Shown here in pieces: positions 1 to 9,497 of a DNA stretch of 56,569 nucleotides. The translations under genes and the position numbers were made by a program. The number at the start of each line of letters is the position of its first letter. Positions within the stretch are counted from its first letter, which is position 1. The DNA comes from Candidatus Cryptobacteroides intestinigallinarum (GTDB taxonomy: Bacteria > Bacteroidota > Bacteroidia > Bacteroidales > UBA932): positions 1 through 56,569 of the forward strand of contig JADIMK010000005.1 in the NCBI GenBank assembly GCA_017694785.1, read 5' to 3'. Under the pieces are notes generated by a model that did no database searches, was not told where the DNA came from, and saw only the letters and a list, made by a program, of their open reading frames with translations.

Positions 1-130
1 AAAGCCAAATAAATTTGCCTTTGCTCTCGCTTAATCGCTATATTTGACCTCTGTTGTGGAGTTCATTTATAGCTGGCGCTCGGCAAAGCCAAATAAATTT
101 GCCTTTGCTCTCGCTTAATCGCTATATTTG
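1..130 (+). repeat. 46-bp perfect direct repeat, two copies (1-46 and 85-130)
   Basis: Positions 1-46 and 85-130 are identical over 46 bases and are separated by 38 unrelated bases. Copy 1 begins at the window edge, so the array may continue to the left. Each copy holds TTTG (14-17, 98-101) and TATATTTG (39-46, 123-130) with 21 bases between them, which fits a Bacteroidota -33/-7 promoter. The repeat may therefore be a dispersed promoter-bearing element rather than a simple duplication. Confidence 0.9.
98..130 (+). promoter_or_regulatory. Bacteroidota-type promoter for the SDR gene
   Basis: TTTG at 98-101 and TATATTTG at 123-130 match the -33 and -7 consensus (TTTG, TAnnTTTG) of the Bacteroidota primary sigma factor with 21-bp spacing. 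The dehydrogenase start lies 31 bases downstream. A second identical promoter at 14-46 could add a longer transcript. Confidence 0.65.
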
Positions 131-161
131 CTCACTGCGTTCGCATTAAATCACATCTGAT

Positions 162-932
162 ATGGAAATGAAAGGGAAAACGATACTGATCACAGGAGCC
201 GGCAGCGGAATCGGGGCTGCCTGTGCTCTGAAATTCGCGTCTGAAGGATGCAGACTCATCCTCAACGGAAGAAACATGGAGAAGCTTGAGCTTGTGAGCG
301 AAGCTGCCGCCGAAAAATACGGTGCTGAAGTGCTTCTGCTGCCGTTTGACGTGAGAGACAGGAAAGCGATGGAAGCGGCTCTATCTTCTCTGCCTGCACA
401 GTGGAAAGATATCGATGTTCTTGTGAACAATGCCGGACTTGCACTCGGGATGGACAAGGAGTCGGAAGGCAACCTCGATGACTGGGAGACAGTGATCGAC
501 ACCAATATAAAAGGTACACTGGCCATGACCAGGCTCATCGTGCCGGGAATGATAGCCAGAGGCCGGGGACATGTGATAAACCTCGGCTCAATCGCAGGGG
601 ATGCAGCCTATCCGGGAGGAAGCGTCTATTGTGCCACCAAGGCAGCCGTCAAGGCTCTCTCAGACGGACTGAGGATAGATCTGGTAGATACTCCTGTACG
701 TGTGACATGCATCAAGCCAGGACAGGTAGAGACAAATTTCAGCATGGTACGCTTCCATGGCGACAAGGACAGGGCCGATAATGTTTACAAAGGATACAAG
801 CCGCTTGTGGCTGAGGACATAGCCGAGACAGTATGGTTTGCCGCTTCGGCTCCTGAGAATGTACAGATTGCCGAGATGCTGGTCCTCCCTGTATGCCAGG
901 CCACTGCTACGATCCTCCACAAGGAGATCTGA
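162..932 (+). CDS. SDR-family NAD(P)-dependent oxidoreductase (YdfG-like)
   Basis: This is a 256-residue classical short-chain dehydrogenase, probably cytosolic, that oxidises or reduces a small hydroxy compound. The Rossmann motif TGAGSGIG lies near residues 11-18, followed by the NNAG motif, the catalytic Ser in the GSIAG stretch, and the YCATK active-site Tyr/Lys pair. The length is normal for classical SDRs. The pattern resembles YdfG-type serine/3-hydroxy acid dehydrogenases, but the substrate cannot be read from sequence. The start at 162 (MEMKGK) is used; an in-frame ATG two codons later is equally possible. It stands alone, with a promoter-bearing repeat upstream and the porin gene 160 bases downstream under its own promoter. 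Confidence 0.9.
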   Translation: MEMKGKTILITGAGSGIGAACALKFASEGCRLILNGRNMEKLELVSEAAAEKYGAEVLLLPFDVRDRKAMEAALSSLPAQWKDIDVLVNNAGLALGMDKESEGNLDDWETVIDTNIKGTLAMTRLIVPGMIARGRGHVINLGSIAGDAAYPGGSVYCATKAAVKALSDGLRIDLVDTPVRVTCIKPGQVETNFSMVRFHGDKDRADNVYKGYKPLVAEDIAETVWFAASAPENVQIAEMLVLPVCQATATILHKEI

Positions 933-1053
933 AACCTTTCCCGGAAGAATCCGGCACAGGTCCCAGTAGGATCTGACCCCGGCTTAATATTTTTTTCACA
1001 TCCCTGAAACATTTATTAAGGCATCATGTAATAACAGATAAACTTCACTGCCC

Positions 1054-1061
1054 TACTTTTG
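1054..1061 (+). promoter_or_regulatory. -7 promoter element for the porin gene
   Basis: TACTTTTG at 1054-1061 matches TAnnTTTG exactly. Transcription would start near 1067, leaving a leader of about 25 bases before the ATG at 1092. This decides the start of the next gene, because a longer frame opening with TTG at 1059 lies inside the promoter. No clear -33 TTTG was found. Confidence 0.6.
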
Positions 1062-1091
1062 CGTCCGTTAAATGAAGAACTGACAATAGAC

Positions 1092-2516
1092 ATGAACGGA
1101 CTCATCAGGACAACTGCGGCTGCAGCAGCCGCAATGTTCCTCATCCAGAGCGGAGCAGCGGCAAATGACGCCGACAGTCTCGGCACAGGCACCGGAAGTG
1201 AAGCACAGAAGGAAAAAGCATGGAAGCTGCCTTATGACGGGAAGAAGATAGGCGCATCGGCCTATTTCAAGGACGGCAAGCTCAATGTCGCATCCAGGGA
1301 CGGAAAGTTCCGGATATGGTTTGACAACAGGATATATGCCGATGCTTCGCTATATATCCCGACAAGCTCCGTGGAGGGACTCACATCGAAGGTCAACAAG
1401 GACCTGGAAGAGGACGACGGTGTCTTCAGATTCAGCAACGGAGCCAGCATAAGAAGAGCAAGATTTGCAGTTAAGGCAGAACTATATGACAAATGGTTTG
1501 CCGAATTCGACCTCGATTTCGCCTACAACGAAGTCGAGATAAAGGACATGTACCTGGGCTACCGGTTCAATGAGCATCTTTCCATCCAGGCCGGCCACTT
1601 CAAGGAGCCGATGAGCATGGAAAGGGTGACAAGCTCCAGATACATAACGGCAAATGAACGTCCTATGCCTGTTGAAGCCCTCGCCGGAGGACGTAGGCTC
1701 GGCATCGCCGCCACATGGTGGGGACGCTGGTGGTGGGTATCCGGAGGAGTCTTCGGGCAGCAGGTCGACATAATCCAGAAAGAAAGGAACAGAGGCAGCG
1801 ACGGCTTAGGTTTCACAGGCAGAGCCGCCGTCCCTGTAATCAACAATGACAACATCACACTCCACATAGGAGGATATGCCAGCTGGAGGAGGCCTGACGC
1901 CAACGGGCTGGAAGACCGTACGGCTGTCTTCCGCACCTTTCCGGAAAGCCGGACCGACAGACGCAGATTTGTCCAGGTCGAGGTAGGCAACACTGACCAC
2001 TACACGACATACGGGGCTGAACTTGCCTTCCGCTGCTACAAGTTCCTCGTCTACGGGGAGTACCTGTTCACTGATCTCAGCAGATACAAATACAACGGCA
2101 CTGTCCGTGAACCGCTTAAAGATGCCGAATTTGCCGGATGGTATGCCACGGCATCATGGATGATACTCGGACAGCAGCGCAGATACAGCCCTGAAGATGC
2201 TGAATTCGGCGGAGTAAAGGTCGCTCGCAGAGGAGGCAACCTTGAGCTCACGGCAAGGGTGAGCCATCTCAATCTCAATGATTTCCACGAAATATCATCA
2301 CCGATAAAAGGAGGAATGGCCTATTCCTGGAGCGCAAGCCTCAACTGGTATCCGGTCAGCAACATCCTGATAGGCCTCAACTACCTGTTCATGGACAATG
2401 ACAAATATGCCGACTCCAAGGGACAGATCACCGCAGGGGACAAGCTTCTGAGCGAGGTCCGGCCGGAAGGCATTGACTTCCATGTGCTCCAGCTCAGGAT
2501 GATGGTCTCCTTCTGA
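1092..2516 (+). CDS. OprP/OprO-type outer-membrane porin
   Basis: This is a 474-residue outer-membrane beta-barrel of the phosphate-selective porin O/P family. The start at 1092 gives an Ala-rich signal peptide ending near residue 24. The mature part opens with a short linker, then alternating amphipathic strands typical of the family, with an RRAR strand, a FDLDFAYNEVEIKDMYLGY segment and a GHFKEP motif. The final residues (RMMVSF) end in Phe, as expected for BAM-dependent barrels. Family members move phosphate or other anions. No phosphate gene lies next door, so the specificity is open. Downstream is a 136-base gap with short GACAAG-type repeats before the LTD lipoprotein gene. Confidence 0.88.
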   Translation: MNGLIRTTAAAAAAMFLIQSGAAANDADSLGTGTGSEAQKEKAWKLPYDGKKIGASAYFKDGKLNVASRDGKFRIWFDNRIYADASLYIPTSSVEGLTSKVNKDLEEDDGVFRFSNGASIRRARFAVKAELYDKWFAEFDLDFAYNEVEIKDMYLGYRFNEHLSIQAGHFKEPMSMERVTSSRYITANERPMPVEALAGGRRLGIAATWWGRWWWVSGGVFGQQVDIIQKERNRGSDGLGFTGRAAVPVINNDNITLHIGGYASWRRPDANGLEDRTAVFRTFPESRTDRRRFVQVEVGNTDHYTTYGAELAFRCYKFLVYGEYLFTDLSRYKYNGTVREPLKDAEFAGWYATASWMILGQQRRYSPEDAEFGGVKVARRGGNLELTARVSHLNLNDFHEISSPIKGGMAYSWSASLNWYPVSNILIGLNYLFMDNDKYADSKGQITAGDKLLSEVRPEGIDFHVLQLRMMVSF

Positions 2517-2568
2517 CAACGGGAAGCCAAGATGATCATGATGACGGGCAACCCACATGACCATATTT

Positions 2569-2646
2569 CAGACAAGACGATATAATTACAGACAAGACGG
2601 CAAATACTTTACTAGACAAGGCGACAAATAATTTACTTGACAAATC
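2569..2646 (+). repeat. Four imperfect GACAAG-type direct repeats
   Basis: Copies of an approximately 11-base unit lie at 2569-2579 and 2589-2599 (both CAGACAAGACG), 2613-2623 (TAGACAAGGCG) and 2636-2646 (degenerate). Start-to-start distances are 20, 24 and 23 bases, roughly two helical turns. They fill the leader region of the lipoprotein gene at 2653. They could be an operator or simple slippage repeats. Confidence 0.5.
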
Positions 2647-2652
2647 ATATAA

Positions 2653-3666
2653 ATGAATACTGAAATGAAATTCAACAGGTTTTTCTTTCTGCCGGTCATC
2701 ATGGCCGCAGCTGCAGCAGTAAGCGGCTGCAAAGATGACGTAGAGCCCGGTACTGAAACATCAGATGTAACGGGGATCTTCATCAATGAAGTCTGCTCAG
2801 GAGGCACAGACTGGATAGAATTCTTCAACGCCGGAGAAGCAGCCGTAGATCTCGGCGGCTACCACGTACAGGACGCAAAAGGCACAGAAGAGGAATATAC
2901 ATTCCCTGCCGGCTCGGAAATAGCTGCAGGAGGATTCCTTGTGATAGAAGAAGGCACATTCGCTTTCGGAATTTCCGGCAAGGGCGAGACTATAACCCTT
3001 CTCGACGAAGCCTACGCGACGATCGATGCCGTGACTGTCCCTGCCATGGAAGACGGCTTCACATATGCAAGGACTGAAGACGGAGGCAGTTCATGGGCAA
3101 CAGTCGAAGGCGGCACCAAAGGAAGGAGCAACACCGGCACTCCGGACTCTCCTGAAGAGACACCGGGAACCTCTGCCGGAATTTCTGCCATCAGGCTCAA
3201 TGAGCTCAACGGCAACGACAAGTTCATCGAACTCTACAACACCGCGGACCAGGACATAGACATTGCAGGACTCGTGGTAAATAAAGATGATGAAGACAAC
3301 TTCACAGCATCCGAAGGACTGGTAGTGCCTGCACATGGATTCCTCACCCTATGGTCTGAAAAATCGGACATGGCCGCTTCCGTAGATATTGACAACAGCC
3401 TGATATTCGGTTTCGGACTCTCGGCAGACAAATCAGTCAAGATCGAGCTCCGCACCTCCGACCGTATTGTAATCGATGTGTTCAAGAATCTCAGCGAAGC
3501 CTCAGGAGAAGTCTGGGGAGAGGATGACGGAAAGTTCAACAGCAAGGACAAGGGATCATTTGCCCGTGATACGGACGGGACTGGCGACTGGTATGTAATG
3601 ACAGCTTCGGCCGGGGAAAGCAACAGCAGCGCGACAAAAGTCGAGGACAGCAAGATCACATGGTAA
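2653..3666 (+). CDS. Lipoprotein with two lamin-tail (LTD) domains
   Basis: This is a 337-residue predicted lipoprotein. The signal peptide ends in AVSGC with the lipidated Cys at residue 26. Two regions, about 38-160 and 176-320, look like LTD domains: each opens with an INEVCSGG or LNELNGND type strand, followed by WIEFFN or FIELYN. These are immunoglobulin-like folds found in many secreted bacterial proteins, often next to or fused with nucleases and phosphoesterases. The stop codon overlaps the start of the metallophosphoesterase gene by 7 bases, so the two are almost certainly translated together and probably act on the same extracytoplasmic substrate. An in-frame ATG at residue 5 is an alternative start. 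The role is not known. Confidence 0.8.
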   Translation: MNTEMKFNRFFFLPVIMAAAAAVSGCKDDVEPGTETSDVTGIFINEVCSGGTDWIEFFNAGEAAVDLGGYHVQDAKGTEEEYTFPAGSEIAAGGFLVIEEGTFAFGISGKGETITLLDEAYATIDAVTVPAMEDGFTYARTEDGGSSWATVEGGTKGRSNTGTPDSPEETPGTSAGISAIRLNELNGNDKFIELYNTADQDIDIAGLVVNKDDEDNFTASEGLVVPAHGFLTLWSEKSDMAASVDIDNSLIFGFGLSADKSVKIELRTSDRIVIDVFKNLSEASGEVWGEDDGKFNSKDKGSFARDTDGTGDWYVMTASAGESNSSATKVEDSKITW

Positions 3667-4820
3667 AGAGATATATTCTTGTATTGACGGGGATTTTCCT
3701 GCTCTGCGGCCAGGCTTTGGCTACAGACGGGAAAATTCTCCGTTTCATATATTGCTCTGACCTCCATTACGGACTTGAGAGGGAGTTCAGAGGCTCCTTG
3801 ACAAGTGCTGATTCCGTAAGCCGGGCGATGATTGCCGGCTTCCATCTGCTTGAATCCACTGCCCTGCCCCATGACGGCGGCATCGGTGAAGGAGAGATCT
3901 TCGGTAGCCCGGACTTCATCGTCTGCACCGGAGACATCGCAAACAGGATGGAAGACGGAGTACAGACTGCGACCGAGTCCTGGGCCCAGTTCCTAAGGGA
4001 CTGGAATGAATATCCGGACAGAGGCATACAGATCTACCTTGTGCCCGGCAACCACGACATCTCGAATGCCATAGGCTATCCTGAGCCCCTGTCGCCGGAA
4101 ACTGATGACGCGAGTGCAGCCGGAATATACAGATTTAATGAAGACAAATCTTTGCCCGGACCTGAAGGCTGGAAATTCGACTATTCCAAAGACAAGACGC
4201 ACTACAGCTTTGTCGTGGACAGCATCCGCTTCGTATTCATGGGCATGTGGCCGGACTCGGCAATGAGGGGATGGTATGACCTTGAAATATCAGGAGCCGA
4301 TACCGGTGTCCCAAGACAGACAGAAAACAGGGAGGATGCTGCCGCGGGGAACCGTATCCCTTCATTGATATTTACCCATGACGCACCACAGGCTGATGCC
4401 AAACATTTCACCAACCCACGCGGAAGACACGACATCAACCCCTATGACAGGTTCCAGAACCTGCTCACAGACACCTGCTCAGTCAGAGACATCTCCCGTC
4501 AGCCGACAGGAAACTGGATTGTACTGGAAGATTTCATCCGGACACATCCTGATATCAAGGCATACTTCCACGGAGACTGCAACTACAATGAATTCTACAC
4601 CTGGCACGGACCGTCCGGAAGCATATCCCTGCCTGTATTCAGGGTAGATTCACCGATGAAAGGCGAGACGTCGTCAGATGACGAGACCCGCCTTTCATTC
4701 ATTGTCGTATGCATCGATACTTCGGAGAAGATCCTGACAGCCCGTGAATGCCTGTGGAATCCTGACGGACACCAGGGCATAAGATGGGGCGAAAGCAGGA
4801 CAATCAGTATCGGAGACTGA
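3660..4820 (+). CDS. Secreted calcineurin-like metallophosphoesterase
   Basis: This is a 386-residue exported phosphoesterase with an N-terminal signal peptide (cleavage near residue 21, after QALA). Metal-binding motifs appear in the usual order: SDLHYG, CTGDIAN, PGNHD and FTHDAP. The last motif, usually GHxH, is GDCN here ([10 protein letters not shown]), so one metal site may be altered. A long insert lies between the GNHD and THD motifs. Family members hydrolyse phosphomonoesters, phosphodiesters or nucleotides in the periplasm or at the surface. The gene overlaps the LTD lipoprotein gene by 7 bases, indicating a two-gene unit. The substrate is not known. uvrB follows after 61 bases. Confidence 0.85.
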   Translation: MVKRYILVLTGIFLLCGQALATDGKILRFIYCSDLHYGLEREFRGSLTSADSVSRAMIAGFHLLESTALPHDGGIGEGEIFGSPDFIVCTGDIANRMEDGVQTATESWAQFLRDWNEYPDRGIQIYLVPGNHDISNAIGYPEPLSPETDDASAAGIYRFNEDKSLPGPEGWKFDYSKDKTHYSFVVDSIRFVFMGMWPDSAMRGWYDLEISGADTGVPRQTENREDAAAGNRIPSLIFTHDAPQADAKHFTNPRGRHDINPYDRFQNLLTDTCSVRDISRQPTGNWIVLEDFIRTHPDIKAYFHGDCNYNEFYTWHGPSGSISLPVFRVDSPMKGETSSDDETRLSFIVVCIDTSEKILTARECLWNPDGHQGIRWGESRTISIGD

Positions 4821-4881
4821 AGAATTTTATGTAAATTGCAGAATTTCCGTATTGCGGGAATATACAGACAGGCAAAGCAAC

Positions 4882-7074
4882 ATGAAATTCAAGATAGTAT
4901 CTGACTATAAGCCGGCAGGAGACCAGCCGGCTGCAATCGACGGCATCTGTTCCGCGCTCAACCAGGGTGCAGATGCTGTCACTCTGCTCGGAGTGACCGG
5001 CTCCGGCAAGACATTCACTATGGCAAATGTCATCGAACGGCTTCAGAGGCCGGCGCTGATCCTTAGCCATAACAAGACACTTGCTGCACAGCTCTACGGC
5101 GAGTTCAAGTCGTTCTTTCCTAACAACGCCGTTGAGTATTTCGTGTCCTACTACGACTACTACCAGCCGGAAGCATACATTCCGACCACGGATACATATA
5201 TAGAAAAGGACCTGAGCATAAACGATGAGATAGAAAAGCTCAGGCTCAGTGCAACGTCATCGCTGCTTTCCGGAAGGAGGGACGTTATAGTCATCTCCAG
5301 CGTGTCATGCCTCTACGGCATAGGCAATCCCGAGGATTTCCATGCCCAGACCGTGACCATCAGGAAAGGTGAACAGAGGAGCATGACAAGGCTCCTCTAC
5401 CAGCTTGTCGATGCCCTCTACTCGAGGACTGAGACAGAATTCAAGAGAGGAACCTTCAGAGTCCGCGGCGACACTGTGGACATCTGCATAGGATATGGAG
5501 AGAATGCCGTGAGGATAGAATTCTTCGGAGACGAGGTGGACACGATATCTGTCATTGATCCTGTGACAGGAGCCTTCATCGACAGCCTTGACCAGGTGTC
5601 GATATATCCTGCGAACAATTTCGTGACCACGAAGGAAAGGTCGGCAAAGGCGGTAAGCCAGATCCAGGACGACATGGTCAGGCAATGCGAATATTTCCAG
5701 GAAATCGGCAAGCCGCTTGAAGCAAAGAGGCTCAAGCAGAGGGTAGAATATGACCTTGAGATGATAAAGGAGATGGGCTACTGCCCAGGCATAGAGAACT
5801 ATTCCAGATATTTCGACGGCAGGAGCGAAGGGATGCGTCCGTTCTGCCTCATCGACTATTTCCCGAAGGACTTCATCACCTTCATCGACGAGAGCCATGT
5901 GACCCTGCCGCAGATACGCGCCATGTATGGAGGAGACCATTCACGCAAGTCTGTACTGATAGAATACGGGTTCCGGCTGCCTGCGGCCGCGGACAACAGG
6001 CCTCTGAAATTCGATGAATTCGAGGCCGTGACCGGCCAGAAGGTCTATGTCAGCGCTACCCCTGGTGACTATGAGCTTGAGAAATCGGAAGGTCTTGTCG
6101 TGGAACAGGTCGTACGTCCTACAGGACTTCTGGATCCGCCTATCGAGGTGCGCCCTACCAAGAACCAGGTGGACGACCTGCTGGAAGAGATACGCGTCCG
6201 CGCCGAAAAGGACGAACGTGTGCTCGTGACCACGCTCACCAAGAGGATGGCTGAAGAGCTGGAGAAATATTTCACCAGGATGGGCGTACGCTGCCGCTAC
6301 ATCCACTCCGATGTCGATACCCTGGAACGCGTCGAGATCATCGAAGACTTCAAGAACGGACTTTTCGACGTGCTGGTAGGAGTCAACCTGCTCAGGGAAG
6401 GCCTTGATATACCGACAGTCTCACTGGTGGCGATACTCGATGCCGACAAGGAAGGCTTCCTGAGGTCTGGTCGTGCCCTCACGCAGACTGCCGGCCGTGC
6501 GGCCAGAAATGTCAACGGACTTGTGATAATGTACGCCGATACCATCACACAGTCGATGCAGGAGACCATATACGAAACCGACCGCCGCAGGGCAAAGCAG
6601 ATGGAATACAACAAGAAGCACAACATCACACCTACCCAGGTCGGGATCAAGAAGAATGCCCTTGCAGCTGTACAGGAAGGCTCCTCAGGACAGGCCGGGG
6701 CGGCATCCGGAAGGAATCCGAGGCTTGCCAACACCGTGTCAGGAAAAGTATCTGCAGCCAATTCCTACGAAGCTCCGCACTATATCCCGGATCCGAGCGA
6801 CCTCGGGAAAGGCTCGGTTTCGGTCGGGCTCGGACATGATTCTGTGCGGCCTACGAACTCAGCCTACAAGGATGGCTACATACAGGCAGACCTTGCCGCT
6901 GTGCTCCAGGACCCTGTGATAAGGTCCATGACAAGGGAGCAGGTGGAGAAGGCGGCAGAACAGGCGAAGAAGAATATGCAGAAGGCAGCTTCTGACCTCG
7001 ATTTCCTTGCTGCAGCCAAGTACCGCGATGAAATGTGGGCTCTGAAAGAGTATCTCAAGGTGTGGAAAGAGTAG
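4882..7074 (+). CDS. uvrB: Excinuclease ABC subunit B
   Basis: This is UvrB, the damage-verifying helicase-like subunit of nucleotide excision repair; it takes DNA from UvrA and recruits UvrC. With the start at 4882 (MKFKIVSD) it has 730 residues. Walker A GVTGSGKT is at 37-44, the damage-probing beta-hairpin [10 protein letters not shown] at about 90-99, the DEAD-like box DESH near 335, and the helicase C domain with an ARN motif near 545. A C-terminal UVR (UvrC-binding) motif lies in about the last 40 residues. The protein is longer than the roughly 670 residues of E. coli UvrB, because a low-complexity linker of about 90 residues separates the helicase core from the UVR motif. An upstream in-frame TTG at 4852 was rejected. 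Confidence 0.97.
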   Translation: MKFKIVSDYKPAGDQPAAIDGICSALNQGADAVTLLGVTGSGKTFTMANVIERLQRPALILSHNKTLAAQLYGEFKSFFPNNAVEYFVSYYDYYQPEAYIPTTDTYIEKDLSINDEIEKLRLSATSSLLSGRRDVIVISSVSCLYGIGNPEDFHAQTVTIRKGEQRSMTRLLYQLVDALYSRTETEFKRGTFRVRGDTVDICIGYGENAVRIEFFGDEVDTISVIDPVTGAFIDSLDQVSIYPANNFVTTKERSAKAVSQIQDDMVRQCEYFQEIGKPLEAKRLKQRVEYDLEMIKEMGYCPGIENYSRYFDGRSEGMRPFCLIDYFPKDFITFIDESHVTLPQIRAMYGGDHSRKSVLIEYGFRLPAAADNRPLKFDEFEAVTGQKVYVSATPGDYELEKSEGLVVEQVVRPTGLLDPPIEVRPTKNQVDDLLEEIRVRAEKDERVLVTTLTKRMAEELEKYFTRMGVRCRYIHSDVDTLERVEIIEDFKNGLFDVLVGVNLLREGLDIPTVSLVAILDADKEGFLRSGRALTQTAGRAARNVNGLVIMYADTITQSMQETIYETDRRRAKQMEYNKKHNITPTQVGIKKNALAAVQEGSSGQAGAASGRNPRLANTVSGKVSAANSYEAPHYIPDPSDLGKGSVSVGLGHDSVRPTNSAYKDGYIQADLAAVLQDPVIRSMTREQVEKAAEQAKKNMQKAASDLDFLAAAKYRDEMWALKEYLKVWKE

Positions 7075-7092
7075 ATTGTAATCTTTTTTCAC

Positions 7093-7100
7093 TAAATTTG
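7093..7100 (+). promoter_or_regulatory. -7 promoter element for the RSH gene
   Basis: TAAATTTG at 7093-7100 matches TAnnTTTG exactly, 30 bases before the start at 7130. The -33 element is weak (only ATTG at 7075-7078). It suggests the (p)ppGpp enzyme is transcribed separately from uvrB. Confidence 0.55.
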
Positions 7101-7129
7101 AAGATTCACGAACTTAAAATTCACAGGAC

Positions 7130-9391
7130 ATGGATGTTATCGAGACTTATTTCCCCGATTTCGATGACAAGGGCAAGGAGCTTGTCAGAGAAGCGTATGC
7201 CGTAGCAGAAAAAGCCCTGGACGGACAGGTCCGCGGAAACGGCAGACCGTTCATCGAACACCCTCTGGGAGTCGCCAGGATAGCGGCCTATGAGATAGGA
7301 CTTCCTGCGGAATGCATCGCCGCAGTGTTTCTTCACGAGGCTTCCCGTATGCAGCCTGACTGCGACATCCATTCAGGGTACCGCTTCGGACAGGACATCT
7401 ATACGATAGTCGACGGGCCCAACAAGATCTCGACCATCAAGCCCAAGGACACAAGGCTTGAAGCCGACAACTACAAGAAGCTCATCGTGTCCTACTCCAA
7501 GGATCCGAGAGTGACTGTGCTCAAGCTTGCGGACAGGCTTGAGGTCATGAGGTCCCTGGACATCTTCCCGAAGCTTTCAAGAGAAAGGAAAATCCTTGAG
7601 ACCCTCATGCTCTACATTCCTCTTGCCCACCAGCTCGGTCTCTACAACATGAAGAGCGAGATGGAGGACATCTACTTCAGGTATGCAGAGCCGGAACAGT
7701 ACAGGGCCATCACCAACAAGCTGAAGGCCACCGAGAAAGACAGGCAGAAGCTCATGACACAGTTCATCGAGCCTCTGGAGCAGAAGCTTTCTGAAGCCGG
7801 GATAAAGTACAAGCTGAAGATACGTACCAAGACAGCATATTCGATCTGGCGCAAGATGCAGAAGCAGAAGGTGCCGTTCGAAGGTGTCTATGACGTGTTT
7901 GCCATCAGGTTCATCATCGACTGTGACGCAGACCGCGAGACAGAGCACGCCCTGTGCTGGAAAGTATTCTCATACGTGACAGAAGAATACGAATCAGACA
8001 CATCCAGGCTCAGGGACTGGATATCCAACCCCAAGCCGAACGGATATGAATCACTCCACATCACCGTCAAGAACAGCGACAATGTCTACCTTGAAGTCCA
8101 GATAAGGACAAAGAGGATGGATGACATGGCCGAGAACGGACTTGCGTCACACTGGTCCTACAAGGGTATAAAACATGAGGCTACCCTAGACAAATGGCTG
8201 GTCTCCGTCAGGAACATCCTTGAGCATCCGGGAGCAGGGAAAGACAGCCATTACTACGAGGACGAACTTCCGGAGCCACCTTCAAACGAGATCTTCGTAT
8301 TCACTCCTACAGGAGAACTGCGCAAGCTCCCCGCCGGGGCGACCGTGCTGGACTTCGCTTTCGACATACATTCCAACCTCGGGATCAAGTGCACGGGAGG
8401 CAAGGTCAACGGCAAGGCCGTACCAATCAAGGAGAAGCTGCACACCGGAGACATAGTGGAGATAATGAGCGGCAAGAACCAGAAGCCGTCCTCAGACTGG
8501 CTCAACTTCGTAGTCACCACAAAGGCCCGCACAAAGATCAGGCAGAAGCTCAGCGAAGCAGAGTTCCAGAAAGCTGCCGAAGGGAAGGAACTGCTCGGCC
8601 GCAGGCTGAAGAACTGGAAGATGGAGCTTTCGGATGAAATCCTGGCTGTCATAATGAAGAAGCATCAGTTCAAGACTGTGAACGCGTTCTTCGCAGCCAT
8701 CGGTGACGGCTCGCTCAATATAGCCGACATGAAGGACATCATATCGGAAGCAGCAGCCGCACTGGGGACATCTTCTGCGCCAGGCCAGGGAGACACTTCA
8801 AAGAAAGTTCCCGATACAGCTGCAAGACGCCAGACCGAGACTCCTCAGAAGAGCGAAGGCAAGCAGGGAGAGGCAGAGGCCGACCAGGAAGCGTCATCGC
8901 AGGCAAGGCGCAAGGACGGGATGAAGGTATCATCCGACGACATACTTGTCATAGATGCAAAGAATCTCAGGAACATCGACTACAAGATGGCAAAATGCTG
9001 CAATCCTGTCTATGGAGACGATGTATTCGGCTTCGTCTCGATAAAGGAAGGCATCAAGATACACCGCATCTCCTGCCCTAATGCAGCGAGGCTGATGGAA
9101 ATGTACCCTTACCGCATACAGAAGGTCCGCTGGAGCGATACGCCGAGCACATCGAGCTTCCAGGCGACCCTCCGCATAAGTGCAGCCCACGAGGCTTCGG
9201 TCATCAATGAAATTATCGATACCGTCAACACCTTCAAGGCTTCGGTCCGCTCCTTCAATGTGAGTGAGAACGGCCGGAACGGTACTTACGACATCACAGT
9301 CAAGCTTTCAGTGACCAGCAATCTCGAGCTCGACAAGGTGATATCGAAGATACGCCTTTCACGCAACATCCTCAAGGTCAGCCGAAGCTAA
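7130..9391 (+). CDS. RelA/SpoT-family (p)ppGpp synthetase with degenerate hydrolase domain
   Basis: This is a 753-residue long RSH protein that makes the alarmone (p)ppGpp from ATP and GDP/GTP. In order it has an HD region (about 20-190), a synthetase domain (about 220-340, with YDVFAIRF near 254, NGYESLH near 305 and EVQIRTK near 322), TGS (about 386-450), a zinc-finger-like region with CC and HRISC (about 616-650) and a C-terminal ACT domain (about 676-753). The HD box expected as HDxxED reads HEASRM (H69-E70), so hydrolysis is probably lost while the synthetase motifs look intact. That fits a RelA-like synthetase; a separate hydrolase would then be needed elsewhere in the genome. A Gln/Glu/Ser-rich spacer lies between TGS and the zinc finger. 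Confidence 0.9.
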   Translation: MDVIETYFPDFDDKGKELVREAYAVAEKALDGQVRGNGRPFIEHPLGVARIAAYEIGLPAECIAAVFLHEASRMQPDCDIHSGYRFGQDIYTIVDGPNKISTIKPKDTRLEADNYKKLIVSYSKDPRVTVLKLADRLEVMRSLDIFPKLSRERKILETLMLYIPLAHQLGLYNMKSEMEDIYFRYAEPEQYRAITNKLKATEKDRQKLMTQFIEPLEQKLSEAGIKYKLKIRTKTAYSIWRKMQKQKVPFEGVYDVFAIRFIIDCDADRETEHALCWKVFSYVTEEYESDTSRLRDWISNPKPNGYESLHITVKNSDNVYLEVQIRTKRMDDMAENGLASHWSYKGIKHEATLDKWLVSVRNILEHPGAGKDSHYYEDELPEPPSNEIFVFTPTGELRKLPAGATVLDFAFDIHSNLGIKCTGGKVNGKAVPIKEKLHTGDIVEIMSGKNQKPSSDWLNFVVTTKARTKIRQKLSEAEFQKAAEGKELLGRRLKNWKMELSDEILAVIMKKHQFKTVNAFFAAIGDGSLNIADMKDIISEAAAALGTSSAPGQGDTSKKVPDTAARRQTETPQKSEGKQGEAEADQEASSQARRKDGMKVSSDDILVIDAKNLRNIDYKMAKCCNPVYGDDVFGFVSIKEGIKIHRISCPNAARLMEMYPYRIQKVRWSDTPSTSSFQATLRISAAHEASVINEIIDTVNTFKASVRSFNVSENGRNGTYDITVKLSVTSNLELDKVISKIRLSRNILKVSRS

Positions 9392-9420
9392 TCAGCCTCT
9401 TTATTACTTTACAAAAATGA

Positions 9421-9452
9421 AATCCGGCCCGAAATTGCTTTCGGACCGGATT
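9421..9452. terminator. Bidirectional terminator candidate between convergent genes
   Basis: A 14-bp stem (9421-9434 with 9439-9452, one mismatch, loop TTGC) lies between the RSH gene ending at 9391 and the pectin-locus lipoprotein gene ending at 9498 on the other strand. T-rich stretches follow on both strands, but neither is a long pure T-run. Confidence 0.6.
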
Positions 9453-9497
9453 CTTCTTATCTATGTGCTGCATCATACTGCAGCTGCCTTTCGTTTG

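Noticed and set aside
1059..1091. TTG start for the porin giving 11 extra residues
   Set aside because: It lies within the exact -7 promoter element, and the signal peptide begins at the ATG at 1092.
5305..5940. Long open frame on the minus strand inside uvrB (also 22120-22857 and 23124-23861 in the pectin genes)
   Set aside because: They are antisense shadows of well-recognised genes, with no family motifs or promoters of their own.
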